Origin: Membranipora membranacea
Lineage: Eukaryota; Bryozoa; Gymnolaemata; Cheilostomatida; Membraniporidae
Direction of reading: 5' to 3'
DNA length: 64,000 nt
NCBI GenBank assembly: GCA_914767715.1
Contig: OU612067.1
Span: 12,467,001 to 12,531,000, forward strand
In this document: one piece after another, positions 24,037 through 39,000 of the stretch
Numbering within the stretch: position 1 is the stretch's first letter
Layout of the letters: the number at the start of each line of letters is the position of its first letter
The notes under the pieces: model-generated
The model's database searches: none
What the model saw: the letters and a program-made list of their open reading frames with translations, nothing else
What the model was told of the DNA's origin: nothing
Made by a program: the position numbers and the translations under genes

Positions 24037-27000
24037 GTATGAAAGTAACCATTCGATAATTGTGAACCGTTCACAAAGCTTGTAGATTTACAGGTCAAAG
24101 TCAACTTGGACGATAATGTTATGGTTAAACTTGACCACATTTGTTGCAACTTTGCCCCAAAGCTACCCTAACTCTCTACAAGTTTCAAGATAACACGGGG
24201 AAGTCCAAAGTTTTGAAATTGGGGTGCCATGGCTGATCTATCAACTCAGATTTTTAGAAATACCTTTTGAGAGCTACTCTAAACCAGCATGGGTAACATA
24301 AAATGGTGTGCTGAATATGCTAGCAGCTAGTTTAGTGGTAACAAACCGCCTAAGAAAGTTTTATACCAATAACAAAATTACCAAGAGATCTTGAACAGTT
24401 TTTTAGGTGGTCGAGAGAAAACTTTATTGCAATTTGTTGAAATAACCCCTCCCTTAAAGTTCTTGCCTCTCTGCTAGTTGACAAGGGAACCTTGATTATT
24501 TATAAGGGTTTGAAGCTGTCTAAGCCTCCCTGGGAATTGCCACCAAGGCAACGTCATGATTGATGTCTACCAGTTCGCCACTTATTATAACTGACCTATT
24601 AAATGTGTCCTTCGCCCACCCCCCTCCCCGACACATTAGGGTCAAGTTCATGCAGGCAATTTACCATAACATCAAACATGACAAAATAGTATGATGAACT
24701 TGTGATTGATGTTATTCATAACCTCAGGCAGGGGCGTATATTCTAAAAAATTTCACTCACTGACTTTTTAGAGATGAGCACAATGATCGGGCGCAGCCCG
24801 ATCCACACGCCGTAGGCGTGGCGGAGAGGGTGTGGGTGTGTCAATACACCGAGCTTTTGATTGGCTTGTCCAGCTCAAGGTCAAAAGTCAAACTCTGTAT
24901 GTACTGTAATTTCTCACTTGTAAGACATCCCCCCTTTGGAAAAGTAAAAATGCTCCAGTTATAAAGCACCCATTCGAAAAAAATCTGTCTTCGTTGGGTT
25001 TCGAACCCACAACATTCTTAATAATCCATGATAACCAGGCAGACGCTCTACACACTGAGCTATTCAGCATGGCTTTCCCAAATTAATCAACGATTTTGTT
25101 ATACGGATATCCGTGGCCCGTGAGTGCTAATATACCTCACTGACCTCAGGACTATGTCGGGCAGAGGCTGCACGGCCATTGTTATCGTAGTGAATGTCAA
25201 TAAAGGGTAAGATGACAGATAATCTTGCTTATCCTTTAAGGCTATAAAAGGACAGGCTTGTTATCATAGAATCCAAATTTTCAAGAAACTTTGAGACCAT
25301 TGACATTAGGGAGTATCTTCCGGTTGCTGGAATATGCAATTGATGACATTTCTGATGTACAAGACATGTAAATATAGCTTCCAGCAGTAAAATAGGCAAA
25401 GGCAAAGCAGTCTGATGATGCTTAGTTCAAGGCTCTAATTATTCGATTCCCTGCATTGAATTTTCAAATTGCTAGGGTGTCTTCTTGTTGAGCTCAAAGA
25501 TCTCCAAACTGAAACAAGAAAAACAAAACAAAAATGAAATCTGAGGCATTAACTAAAACAGACAATATAACAGTCAGGGGCATATTCATATGTAGGGGCA
25601 GGGGGCATGGCCCTACTACTTTTTCAGCAAATCAACTTCTCCGAAAAGTTGCTAAAATGTCCATAGTTATCATGAATATATATTGACATTATTTATGTTC
25701 ATGATTAGCAGTTTTCCAGAGGGTCCAGGTGTTATCCTCGATATTATGAAGTGATATAACACTGGTTTGGCTGTTATTATTGGCCCTTCTCCACATGTGA
25801 CCACATCACTGTCGTATCATCATTTTGCTGCTCTTGTAAATATTTTTACCATGTCTCCCACATTCAGATGCCTGCCAAACAAAGTTCAAAACCTTGTTAA
25901 ACACAAACAGTGCAGCTCACTTGATTCAAATCTCTGAATTATAGATGACATTAGAATGCATTGAGATATTGCTGAAGGGACCAATTTCCTTGTATGAGTT
26001 AACAGGAGTTCTGAATTAGGTTGTTTAAAGACTGGCCATGTCGACTAAAGATAAACCACATGTGATTTTACTCACACACACACATCCACTACCATTAAAT
26101 AACCACCAACCTTGGTCGCCATGCAACAATTCTCATTTTGACCCAACAGCAACTGAATGCAATCACATTCTGTTCATTTACGATCTTCAATTAAAACACA
26201 GCCAATTACCAAAGATTGTGATTGATTAATAATAGATATATTCAATAGAATGGAAATCCAGTTGAATTTTCCATGTGTTGCTATGATAATTATGTGCATC
26301 AAGAGGCAGCGTAATTTTTAAGCATGATTTACAAAATTATACTTTTGTAAAATATCTTTCTGATGTATAAGAGATTATTTCATTATTTGCTTTTCTAATT
26401 TTTAAATTCAGGTTCGTCACAAACGGTACCACAAAATAGGGCACAAGGTCAATCAACATCAGTATCATCAGGCTACGGGAAATGGGGAGACAAAAATAAC
26501 CTTGTGGATGGATCAGTTATTGCCTCTGTGACAGCCACTGACTGTACAGGCTGCTTTGCTAGCAACCCTGTAAATGGTTACTGGCAGGTTGACCTCGGAG
26601 GCAAATTCTTTGTTCCCTATGTCAAGATAGTGAGAGTAACAGGTGAGATTAAGCTTTCTGTTGTTCCATCATCCTTTGATTCCAGATAGGAAATGATAAT
26701 ACAGTTTTTCAATAATAGTGATATCATCTTGAGGGGTCGTGCACATAATCTTGTTAGAATAATCTGTATCAAAATACCTGACATAGTTCTTAAGACTAAC
26801 AACCCTTCTTTATTTTTCATTCCATCACTTCAGTACAATAAAAAGGTCATTCACATATTTTTGAAGTTTAAATGCTACAACAATCATGTGGCTTAGGTCA
26901 AAAATATACAATGAAGAAGTTGTCCTCTTCTTTCACAGGTGAAGACAACTAAAATGTTTAAAAAAAATATCTTCTGATTAGAACTCCCTAGGCAATTAAT

Positions 27001-30000
27001 TGACTCAATGTTCAAATTATCAAAATCCCTCTTCTAGTTTGCCAAAGGTTGTCTTGTGATTTGAACTATCAAAAAATGTGAAACATCACTTTTGTGTTAG
27101 TTGAAAAAAATCAACTTGCTTAGATTACATTCCTTTCCATCATCATTGGCAGCAATGACCCTCTCATTTGAATTCATTTAACAAAGTGCAATGATTTAAG
27201 AAAAGTCAACATAAAGATCCATAAACAGAGGTCTGTTTTTATTCATGCTGATAAAGAAAGTTAAAGACTACAGGAAGACAAAGGCAGTACAATGCAGTAC
27301 ACAGGCGTCAATACTTATGGATGAGCAAGGGTCAGATTTTTAACACTAGACATAATTTTCAACCGAATGTCCAAAGACCCGCCAAATTATTTCTCTTATG
27401 GCCTTTGAAATTTGGTGTGATTTTACAAAACGAAACCGAGAGAAGATGCATTTTGAGAAACAAATACTGACTGGGGTTGTAGGCTAGGTTACCCACATTT
27501 AACAAATTAATACTTTGATTTCAACCTCAGGTTTCTCGCATGATATAACTGGAGTGAGTATAGTTGTATCTGAGAACAGTGGAGGTGAAGATGAGGTGAT
27601 ACCGTATATAAGAGATCCAAACCACCGCACCACACAGCATGACCTTCAGTATGTGAGATATGTACAATATGTGAGTCTCAAGACCGACACTCCCACTGAA
27701 GGAATGATCTTTGATGAGGTCGAAGTATATGCATTCAGTAAGTTCTATATATTAGGTTTCACAATGAGTTTCGTTCCTGTACCGCAAATCAATACTTATC
27801 CAGTCCTGTCCATCCGACACTTCACTTCTTCTGACTTATCATTCTTGGTTTGGAGATCAAGTGCATACTAATCATGTGATATATATAATAAATAATATAA
27901 ATTATTTGCATTCATATCTGCGTTCAATAGAGCTTAAATAAATTCAGGCAGCTTGAGTAACAAGTAAGTAGGTGTGAACACCTGAGGTCAGTTTCTGGAC
28001 TAAGCTAAGGGCAAACATGATGTACTCAGACTATACTGATTCTGATTACCAGAAATACACATCCTATTTTTCAGATACCGCACTGTTTATCCCAACTCAA
28101 GTAACGGCAACCGGCACAAATGCAAATACAGTGACAATAAACTGGCAACCACCACCGTCAGCATCAGGATATACCATAAAATATCAGGTGAGTTAGACCT
28201 GATCGTGTTGATTGAATAGTGTACGGAAATAAAATCAATAAAAATACATTGAAACTTCTAAATTGTTCTTTTACAATATTGAGTGACAGAAAATGGGATG
28301 ATGCACAACATATAGCCTCCTATTATTGTGATCACGATTATCATGATAGTTTGAGTTGGGAGCATATTATAGTCAGGAAAAGTTGTGCAAGATTTAGGCA
28401 ACTCCAAGTCGTTGCTCTGTTCCTACTATGTTGCTGTCCTGTGCAAGGCCTGGTACCAGTCATTCATAAAATACACTTTGAATGCTGACTTTCTCTACAA
28501 ATACTTTTACATTTAGCAACTAGCTATTAAATACAGATCTCCTGGGAATTAAAATATTGTAGCGAATGCAGTTATTGTCACATCATACTTGAGTGTAGAG
28601 GATAGTTCATCATCATAAAAAGTTTAATCCAGAGGAGCTTTTTAGTTTTCCTCTGAGGAAATATTGCATAACTTAATTTGTTTTACTTGCTTCCTTCTGG
28701 CTACCTGATTTTGTGATGCCTTGGTGTCATGTTTCACGTTTAATAATGATTCAATTCATCTTTTTAAAGCTATTGTTGCGCCTCCTCACTTTTGGCATGA
28801 TTTTGAAGGTCTCAGTCTTATTAAGAGCATCATGGCAATCTTTTAAATAGCCTATGGAAACAGCTGAAACCATTCCCTTTACTAAAATGACAATTCTTCT
28901 CAGTTTTTCTCTACCACTAAGGTTGTCTCCCCTTTATATCTCTATAACATATAGATATGTATGAAACTGCCCTTAAGTTGGATAAATATTTGACAGATAT
29001 GAAAGTGAGCAAGTGATTGGCAATATTTTTTTACTTACTACTATAGCTTATAGGGCACGAAGAAAATTAATTGCAGTCCTGATACAATTGTCATGACAAG
29101 TCAATGCTAGCTATTATGACACGTTTAGCTGTGACTTGTACTGTATAAATTAGTATGTTTCTCTGATTTCTAACAGTACCGATGTGGTGATGGAAGCTGG
29201 GGTAATAAGCAGAGGTCAGACCCCCAAGTATCAGCTACAGTGACTGGTTTGACTGGTAGCAGTATCTATACCTGTTCTGTGAAAGTAAAAAAGTCAACAG
29301 AGAACCCTAACACAGCTGAAGGATGGACTTGGTGTACAGGTACATATTATTTTACTCGCTTAGCAAGTGAGGATGTAACAATAAAACATATTGCACCAAA
29401 AAAATGATGATGAGAATTTCTGATCCCGGCACATTATTGCTGCAGAAAGCTTAAAAGAAATCTAACAATTCGTCATTAATTTCACTTTCACATTTTGAAA
29501 AGAATTTCACTAAATAGACAAACAAATTTAACTTTGACTTGAGCAAGTTTCCTTTGAATGTTCAAGGAAATGTCCGCCCAACACCAGTATCACTATCAGC
29601 TGGGAATCCAACTCAGGATAACAATCTTGGGAGAGAAAGATGGAGATATGTCATCACATGGAGTGTAGGTATTCATTTATTATTTCATTATTATTTTTAA
29701 TTCTATTGGTACTCCAACCTGTCATTGCCTGCCCGAGAGTACCTTCTATAATATCTTTTGACAAGATATGTACCTGGAACCTTTCTTTTAAAAACTGACA
29801 TGAAAGATTTAAAGAGTATCAACCCAAAAAAATAGTGCTTAGTTCTAGGAAAAACATAATTTTAAGTTTAGAAACTTTAACAACTAATAATAAGGTTTGT
29901 TCACTGTCTCGGTATATCGTGCTAAAAATTCCTTCTATTAACATCCATCAAAGTATCAGACTTTACCTTCAGTGTTATAAAACCATTCAATCAAGATGTA

Positions 30001-33000
30001 TGCGCTGTGTAATTTTACATTGGTTTTATTTACATACTTCTCAATAGATGCCGTCATACTACAGACTGAGTTGCTTGACAGATGTCAATGGCAAATACAG
30101 AATTGAAGCGGATGGCATTATTCAAACTGAAGGTCAACCAGCAACAAATTACACTTATTATACAGATGGGAATGTGAACTTAGAGATCAAAGTATGGTCA
30201 CGCAACAGGGATGATCATCTCTCTTATACACCAGCTCCTCTCTCTTTGACAACACCAACTGGATTAGGTGAGTTCTATTAAATAAATTAATAATTCAATT
30301 AATTAGATTTAGCTTTATTATTTATCGCGTGTATGATATAACAATTGTTCCAATTCATATGTATATAGTGGAGTGCAATAAGAAAATACCATGTAACCAA
30401 ACAAACCCGAGTAGCTCAGTAGACTGTTGCGGTTTCAAACCTAGAACTTTGAACATTTCAATACTTGGGCGCAGAAGAGTTGGTACTCTAACAAACTGAG
30501 CCACTTACTAAACCAATAGATTTCTGGCACAAGAGATCAAGTTTTGGTTGTTCAGAAAGCCCAAAATGTGACCTCACTGAAGAAATCAGAAATTTAATTG
30601 AGTGTAAACTCAAGTAGGTTGTGTAATTTAGTAAATTGAGTAAATTTACTCAAGTATAATGTTTGCAGAGGATTTATTTTACAGTTACAGAAACCATCTC
30701 GTTTCGGTCAACACTTCTATTTTTAGTCCAGCCTCATAAGCACAAGGAAGCATCAGCAATTTGGTCGACTTTTCTACAACTCCAATAATTCATAATGGTT
30801 TGATATCTCAATGGCGTGGTAATCACACATTCTGACTATTTCCAGCTCCACAAGTGAGACCAAGGAATGTTGGCCTTACAGCTCCAGTAGAGAACTGTGT
30901 TAAGGTGTCATACACAGGGGTTGAGTACCCGAATGCACCTAACTCACAGATTATCTACCAGGTACTTTATCAATGTCTTTATTAGCGAGTTATTGTTGAA
31001 CCATATCCTCATTACAGTAAAAGTCCATATCTTTATGGGCAGTAGCCAGTTGCATGAAACAATCATGGCTGAGGGTTTGTTGGTGCAGCCCATGTTGCAT
31101 GCTAAGACACATTTTAGGTACTTAGTCTGATCCGACACTAGATTGTTCTGAAATGTGTGGCAGGACATGTCTTGCAACATAAACCTTGACCGTGACATTT
31201 ATGAACGAACCGTCTTGCCATCGATACTGATCTGATCCTTGTAAACCTACAAAGCATTGCTTGTGAATATCTTTTGAATATCTTGTGAACATCTTGAAAA
31301 CATCTTGTGAACATCTTGTGAATATCTTGTGAATAAATCCTTTTTTAGTACAAGTGTACCACTATGAACAACTGGCAGACCCTACCCAATGACAAAAGAA
31401 GATGTGGTTACTCAGCTTATCAGATAGTTTCATGTCAAATCAGAGCTCATAACACCAACAACAATAAGAACAGTGAGACTGCTACAACTGCTTCCATCTA
31501 CACAAAATGTGGAAGTAAGAAGTTTTTATAGCCGTTCTACTATTTAACTATAAACTTTAACATGTGAAGTTTGTTTATATCACTTTTATTGACATCGATT
31601 CTCATCTCAAGGATGTTCATCCGAGTATGTCACTTGAACCACACAAAAGTAGAAATTACAATTATATACAGAGCACACCACACAATTCAAGCATCTGGAG
31701 ACCACCAAATTGTGCCCTGACTAAGCAGAGTTTGAATTAAGTTACGACACAGGAATGCATTGAAAATTGGCTGAAGTGACCAATTTTCATTTCCTGAATG
31801 CTCTGAAATACAATGTCTGAATTAAGAGGAGTCTACCGTTTTAGGATAACAGACAATAATTATGGGTCGACATCATCAAGTTCGTATTAACTAGTTGAAA
31901 TAATAATCTTCATAGTTTGTATAGACTTCCCTATTTGCGGCTTAAATCAAATATATGCTCCTAGCCAGCAAGCAGCATTTATAAATATTTCTATTAGCAA
32001 CATCATTTTTGGAGCTTATCACACTTTAAGTAAGCAAGCGATGAAACTTACAAATTTAAAGCATCAATTCATTTGAGACATGGATATGGAGCTTCTCTGA
32101 CTCTCCGAAATTCTGCTGCACATTGCCAAACCGAGCAATATGTGTAAGCAAAGAGCAGTTAACATGACTGTTATGGGATGTCTGCTCATGGTTATCTTAC
32201 CTGTCGAAGTGATTATTGATGTGATACGTTTGTGTTTGTAAACAGATCCTGATGAAGTAATTACAAATTCTCAGCCTAGTAGATCACCCTCACCAGAGAT
32301 GAACGCTGGCAGACTTCGCTGGAAATACACAATCACCTGGCAGGTAAGAAATTAGATGAAAAAAAACAGCTAACATCTTATATCTGTGTGCAGCTTTTTG
32401 AATCACATTCAGCTATAAATTATCAGGGAGAATGAGACCTGCTGATTAATTGGTTAATTGTCCATTTACATGGCAGCACATACAAGGTCATTGCAGCTGT
32501 CTTTTTCATCAATTTGCTTTTATTGTCTTTTAGAATCCAATAAATATGAAGTGTGCAAGTATCCGAACGAGTAACCCATACCAAATACGTGGATATGGCG
32601 CTACATCATGGACCAACTTACAAACCAATACATATGAGTTTCACACAGATGGTAACGAGGTAATCACGCTGGGTGTTAAAGTTTATAATAACAATGGCTA
32701 TGGCTCATCCGAAAAGGTCATAACATTCACAACTAGCAGTGACATAGGTAAGTGTAAAATTTAATATGGTTCTAAAGATTTCAATGATAGAGAACAGCAA
32801 TATGATTTAAATTGTCGTTGATGTGGGTGGGGACAACTGAAGATTGAGATTAATGTTTTCCAGATAATGTTGTTAGGGTGGAAGCTGCAGCAGTAGAGAG
32901 GGCTGACTCAACTGATATATTATTAACGAATATACAATATTTTCATCAAATAACCACATAACCAGATACATCCATTTGGTGTCAGCCCAATAATTACCAA

Positions 33001-36000
33001 AGTGCCCATCTTCGTTCAGACAGTTAATCCTTGAAAATATTTCATTAATGAATGTTTCTGCTATTTGTCAAATCTGGTTGGAGGTTACCATAAGAGAGAC
33101 ATAACTATCAAATATTGCTTGAATTACATTTCAGCTCCACAGATTAGACCGAGGAATCTTGCCCTTACTGCTCCAGAAGACGGCTGCATTCAGATGTCAC
33201 ACACAGGGGTTGAATACCCGAACGCACCGACCTCACAGATTAAATACCAGGTACTAGTTGTTCTGGTCATATCCTAAGAGATAGATTATGAGCCTATCCA
33301 GAAATAGCGGGTTATTTGGTTTGACTCTTGATGTTAGGTTTTTTTATTTGCGCTTGGCACGATATGTGGCATACAGATCAGCAGAGGTGATGACTAAATC
33401 TAGAGAAGAGAAGACGGAACACTAATCCATATCAGAGCATAGAAACCATGGAAATCAGCATTAATTTCAGAAAATCAATTTCTACACTCTTATATGTCAT
33501 TGCTACTGTAAGTGAATTTTTTTCACAAACTTCAGGCAGAACAACTTTGATTTCATTTTATGGGGGACCTCTTGAGATTCATTATATAGCAATATATATA
33601 AATATATGTAAATATACCTTGAGATGTTTGTTCCAGTATAAATGTACGCTCATGACCAACTGGCAGACGATACCCTCTAACAAAAGAAAATGTGGTTACT
33701 CAGCTTATCAGATGGTTACATGTGAAATCAGAGCTTATAACACTAACAACAATAAGAACAGTCTGAGTGCCACAGCCTCACAACATACAAAATGTCAAAG
33801 TAAGATGTTTATCAAAGTTACACCATGTTTTCATTACAATTACTTGCGCTAAATAGAACATGCGTAGGTTTTCCCTTAGACAGAAAAGAAAATACAGTCA
33901 ATATCAATGTTACACCAAAATTAATTGCTCGAATTTCTGAAAATGGTGTAGATGCTTGTTAGTGGTTATCCATATTAGCGTGTACAGATGGTCAGCTAAA
34001 TTGCACATGAACTCCTTGGATGATAATCTAGCAGTACCATGAAGACCTTCAAGCTTGTCTTGTTGTTCAGATTGTGTGAGTAAGCAAAATCATTGAGAAT
34101 GTCACTAATAGGTTATACGTATAAATTCATGAGGAACATTGGCGTATTATATTACTCGGAAATTTTTTTTTTACAAGGTATTAAAACCTGACAACTATGA
34201 GATTTCTGGTCTTGTCTGGTCAGTGTTTTCTCAGCTGTCGAAGTGATGATTTGAATGTGTATTTTTGTAATTGTAAACAGGTCCTGACAAAGTAACTATG
34301 AACTCTCAGCCTAGTAGATCAGCGTCACCAGAGATGAATGATGGAAGGCTTCGCTGGAAATACACAATCACTTGGCAGGTAAGAATATAGACATAAGATG
34401 CAGATGATAGACAAATATTTATGGTTACATTCCATCCGTTTGTATTAAAATTGTGACTTCTGACTCACGACAGTTTCATTATTTTCATTGCAAACATGGA
34501 TATACAAACAGTTTGAAACATTTAACAATCAAGTCATTTTGTCCTCCAGAATCCAATCAACATCAAGTGCGCAAGAATCAGAGGAAACAACCCATACCGA
34601 ATACGCGGCTATGAACTTACAGGATGGAACAACTTACAAACTAATAGATACGAGTTCCATACAGATGGATATGTGACAATTTCACTTCATGTCAGAGTTT
34701 ACAATAATGAAGACTATGTATCAGGTGAAGAGGAGATCACTTTTATAACAGACAGACTCAGTGAGTGTACATAAACATTTTGTAAGAAATAATTGGGATT
34801 GTACAGTACACTCAATTTTACACCTAAAACTGCATATCAAAGCTAGGTAGATAATCTCTAATGCTATCCGAAAAATATAACCAGAATAATTTTTGAATCT
34901 TTTCTTAATAAATATGATTCATAATGGTTTGAGGATAGGTTGCGAACAGGTAAAAATGTCTTCTCACCTCAGCTAGACTGAACCATTGAGAATTTAGATG
35001 AACTATAAATTGAAATACTTCTATCCATTATAGCTGTGAATTCTTTAATACATATCTTTAAATGTGGTGCAGATTTTATGGAAATCTAATCTTATTCCTC
35101 ATCATCATTATGCATTGCAAGAATGGTAACAAAGTAGCTGCCACAAAAGGTGGCGGATCTTTTTTTCTATGACTGATCTGGATACCTAGCTCATTGCGTC
35201 CTGGAACATGGTTTTTAGCAGCTTGACAGTGAAAAATGGATCATTCCCAAGGCCAGTACCTAGCAATAGTCAATTTTTCAAGTGAACTTCACATTTCAAC
35301 AGACACTAATATTTACATAAAATAATGTTTTCTTTGATTTTCAGGTCCACAGACAAAACCTAAGAATTTTGTTTTGACACCAACTTCTTCCAGTTGTGTT
35401 CGGTTATCTTGGAACCCTCCAACATATCTCAATTCACCCCCAAATGAAGTTTCTTACCAAGTAAGTGAATGATGAAAAATTGTCACATACACTGAATTGT
35501 CATTCGATCTTAACTCGGAAAGTTATAGCCGAGATTATAACCGATTATTCAGCCGGGTGAACATTAGGTTATTTCTATGTAGGCTTGGAAATTTAAATTT
35601 AAACTAAGGATTTTAATTGACAGCATAACTGCAATTCTAATGGATGGAGGACAGTCAACAACAATGAACAAGTGTGCACATTTTCACCGTTCACAGAAGT
35701 GACTTGTTTACTAAAGGCGATAAACAATATGGGGGACAGTACTACAGCAACCTCTACTTCAACAACACTCTGTTCAGGTAGAGTGAAGGCATTTAATTAA
35801 TATATGTGGCCCTTTGTTAGTTGAATTGGTGGTAAATCAGCACATAGCTTGAATTGTGAAGTAATATGATAAATATTTCACTAACAAAATAATATGGTCC
35901 AACATTGCAAATGACATCTGATAAATATAGGGGCGTTGTCAGCGTGATAATAAACATCTCCATGAATTATCAACAACCCTGGTCTCTTTAGAATGCTGCT

Positions 36001-39000
36001 CTAAATTGTGTATCTCTTTATACTTCATCAGAACCATCATCTCCAAGAAACATCATCTTCATCGACCAGGGCATAGCTATAGATTCTGGACGTGTTAGAC
36101 GCAAATACAGTGTAAACTGGACAGTAAGCCTAGATCATCTTCTTTATTGCACAACCCCTATATCACCATGTCTTGCTATATTTCACAGAGATTGAACAGT
36201 TACTGGCAGTGTCTGAGAAACTATCGACATATTATTGTTAAAATTAATTCTTTGAAAACATGCAAAATAAATTCAAATTAAATATTACCAATGGAGGACG
36301 CCATCATGAATCCATTTTATAATATTTACTATAGGAGCCAGAGGAGATCAACTGTCGATCCCTGAGATCAAGCAACAAGTACGCATTCAAGGATCCTAAC
36401 AGGAATTGGCATAACACTAATAACAACAATTACATCATCTACACGGAAGGAAATGTATCGGTTACAGTAGGAGTAACAGCTACCAATAACCAAAACTTGA
36501 TCTCTACTGAGGCAACAGCTGACAAATTCACTCATTCGTTACGTAAGTGCATTTAGCACCATATCTCATTGTGAGATCAATGCTCATGATAGGCTGTTAG
36601 GTAGGATGTTCTGATTAGTGTTTCATTTTCCCTTTGTCACTGTCCAGAAATAATTTTCCCTGTAAGAGGGGCACACACACTGTCAATCTTTGTTTGACCT
36701 TGTATTTTATTCACATTCTGTAATAATTCTAGAAGTCCCTCATTCCTAATTCTAGAAACAATCGCCTAATAAGATGAGGTAAATATTCATTTTCTCAAAA
36801 CATAATTAATGAATTAAGAAAAAGTAACAATTAGATGCTTGTATATGCAACCTTTTTGTTGGTAAAAGATCATACTCTAAGTGGAAATACTTGTAATATC
36901 TTGAAAAATACATCCTCTATCCATAATGTTTGAGTCCGGTTGGAAGTGGATAGATATTTGACTTATAGTACAGCAGAATTTTGTCAATTTGTCTTTTAGG
37001 GCCGCAAAAGGCACCCAGGATGGTGGAGATTTTCTCAAGTACTCCTAACTGCGTTACTATGACCTGGGACCATCCTCAGTATGCAAACGGACAACTACAG
37101 TTTTATCAGGTACAATCAAATAGCCAATAAGTTATTGGGTAATGCTCCCATCAGGTCTTATTAAATTATTTCCATATTTATATCTGCCTTAAAACTTTGT
37201 TCATTTTCCTGATGGGTTCATTCTAAATATTATCACGGCTGTATTACACTATCATTATTTGTGTGTGTCTGCAGGTTAATACATCAAATTGAAATTTTAG
37301 TACAAGTGTACTGGTGATGGTGACTGGGTAGGATTTACTGGAGACGGAACTCTACGCAATGGAACGAGATGTGATTACAGTCCCTACAGTCAGGTCTCCT
37401 GTAAAGTCAGAGCACGAAATAATCAAGGGTGGAGTGATGAGGCCTCTGTTGGGTCAATAAGGACATTGTGTGACAGTGAGTATTGCAGAATGAAGGACAG
37501 GCAGCAAATTGTATAATTTTAAAATATGAAAATTAAAATAATTATGGCTTATCTCAAAAAGTATTTGAAATATGAATTGTAGTGTTTGTTTAACCAGAAA
37601 TTACATCAATAAAAATCATGAAATCTTAGAAAATAGAAATTCACGCCAACAATGTTTAGCTTGGTTGAAAAGCAATTTATTGTATTTTTCAGATCCTACC
37701 AAACCACAAGGTTTGCAAATAATTTATATGGATGAAAGGAGCAATGAAGAAAGAGACAGATTGAGATACAGAATAAGTTGGCAGGTGATATGCAGCCTAT
37801 TTAATTTCAATAACAAAATAAATTTAGATTCACAGGGGTATAATGTTCTTAAAAGAGGTAGTCATGTAGGTTGAGACTGTTAGACTTTGAAGCTAATACC
37901 CAAATCCTCTATTCTTGCTGCACCAGGTATCTACAATTAACTTTGATCTGAAGATGAAAATTCTTCCCGGAATTCATACACATGGCCACTAAGTCAAATC
38001 ATAATAACTAATCTATTTCCATGTTGTTATTTTCCCAGAATCCAACATTGCACAACTGCAATAACCTGCGAGCCACAAAGACATTCAGAGTTTCTTCTTC
38101 AAATTACGCTGGTCACAAATTTAGAGTATACAATCACTGGGATGTATATGCTGATGGTGTTTCAGATGTCACTGCAGCTGTTGAGGCATTTAATAATGGT
38201 GGCAACAAATCAATTGCTGAAACAACGACCATAACAACCCGAGCTATGAGTAAGTGACCAGAGGCTTGTGTTGAATGAATGAACAAACATTGAAAGTGTG
38301 TATTTGCTGAATAAGTGCATATGAATGGATAGACATTCAGAAAAATGGATGTTTTGGAAATAAGATTTTATCTTTTGTCCTTTAATTGGTAGGAGTTGAT
38401 GCTGACATATGAATTGCCTTATTCTAAAATATGTTCCACTACTGAAGAATGACTAAACTCCCTCAGTTCCATTCACATACGTTTGCTCACATTTGAGCAG
38501 AAAAGTAAATACAATTGTTTGATCACCTGATAGTTTGCTTCCTTTTAGGAAGCCCAATATTGAAATATTATCTGTCCTCATACTGTAAAAATGCAAAGCT
38601 CATGACATATATATATACCATTCCTGTCAAAATATTTGTTCCACAGGGCCTCAGACTATTCCCACAGCTTTTGGTGTTGTCTCAAAAACATATGAGTGTG
38701 TTACATTGACATGGGGAGAACCACAATACCCGAATGGATATATTTCTCATTACCAGGTTTGTAATCTGTTAATGAAGACTATCATGTGGTTCCTTGTGTT
38801 GTGGTGCATTCCTAACAAGTGTGCCGTACTGGTTGATTGTATATTTTTTATAACTGCCATCTTATATAGTAATGTCATGACCATTGATAGAGCGAAAACG
38901 TTCATCAAATCATTTTGAGGTAAGTAAAATTGTTCAGCTGATGAATTTGCTTAGAAAATAAATTCAATTCCATCATGTTACTATGATCGCTGATTTTATT

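Noticed and set aside
24985-25075. Functional tRNA gene
   Set aside because: A and B boxes are present, but the anticodon arm is too long and the acceptor stem does not pair, so it was listed only as a tRNA-derived repeat.
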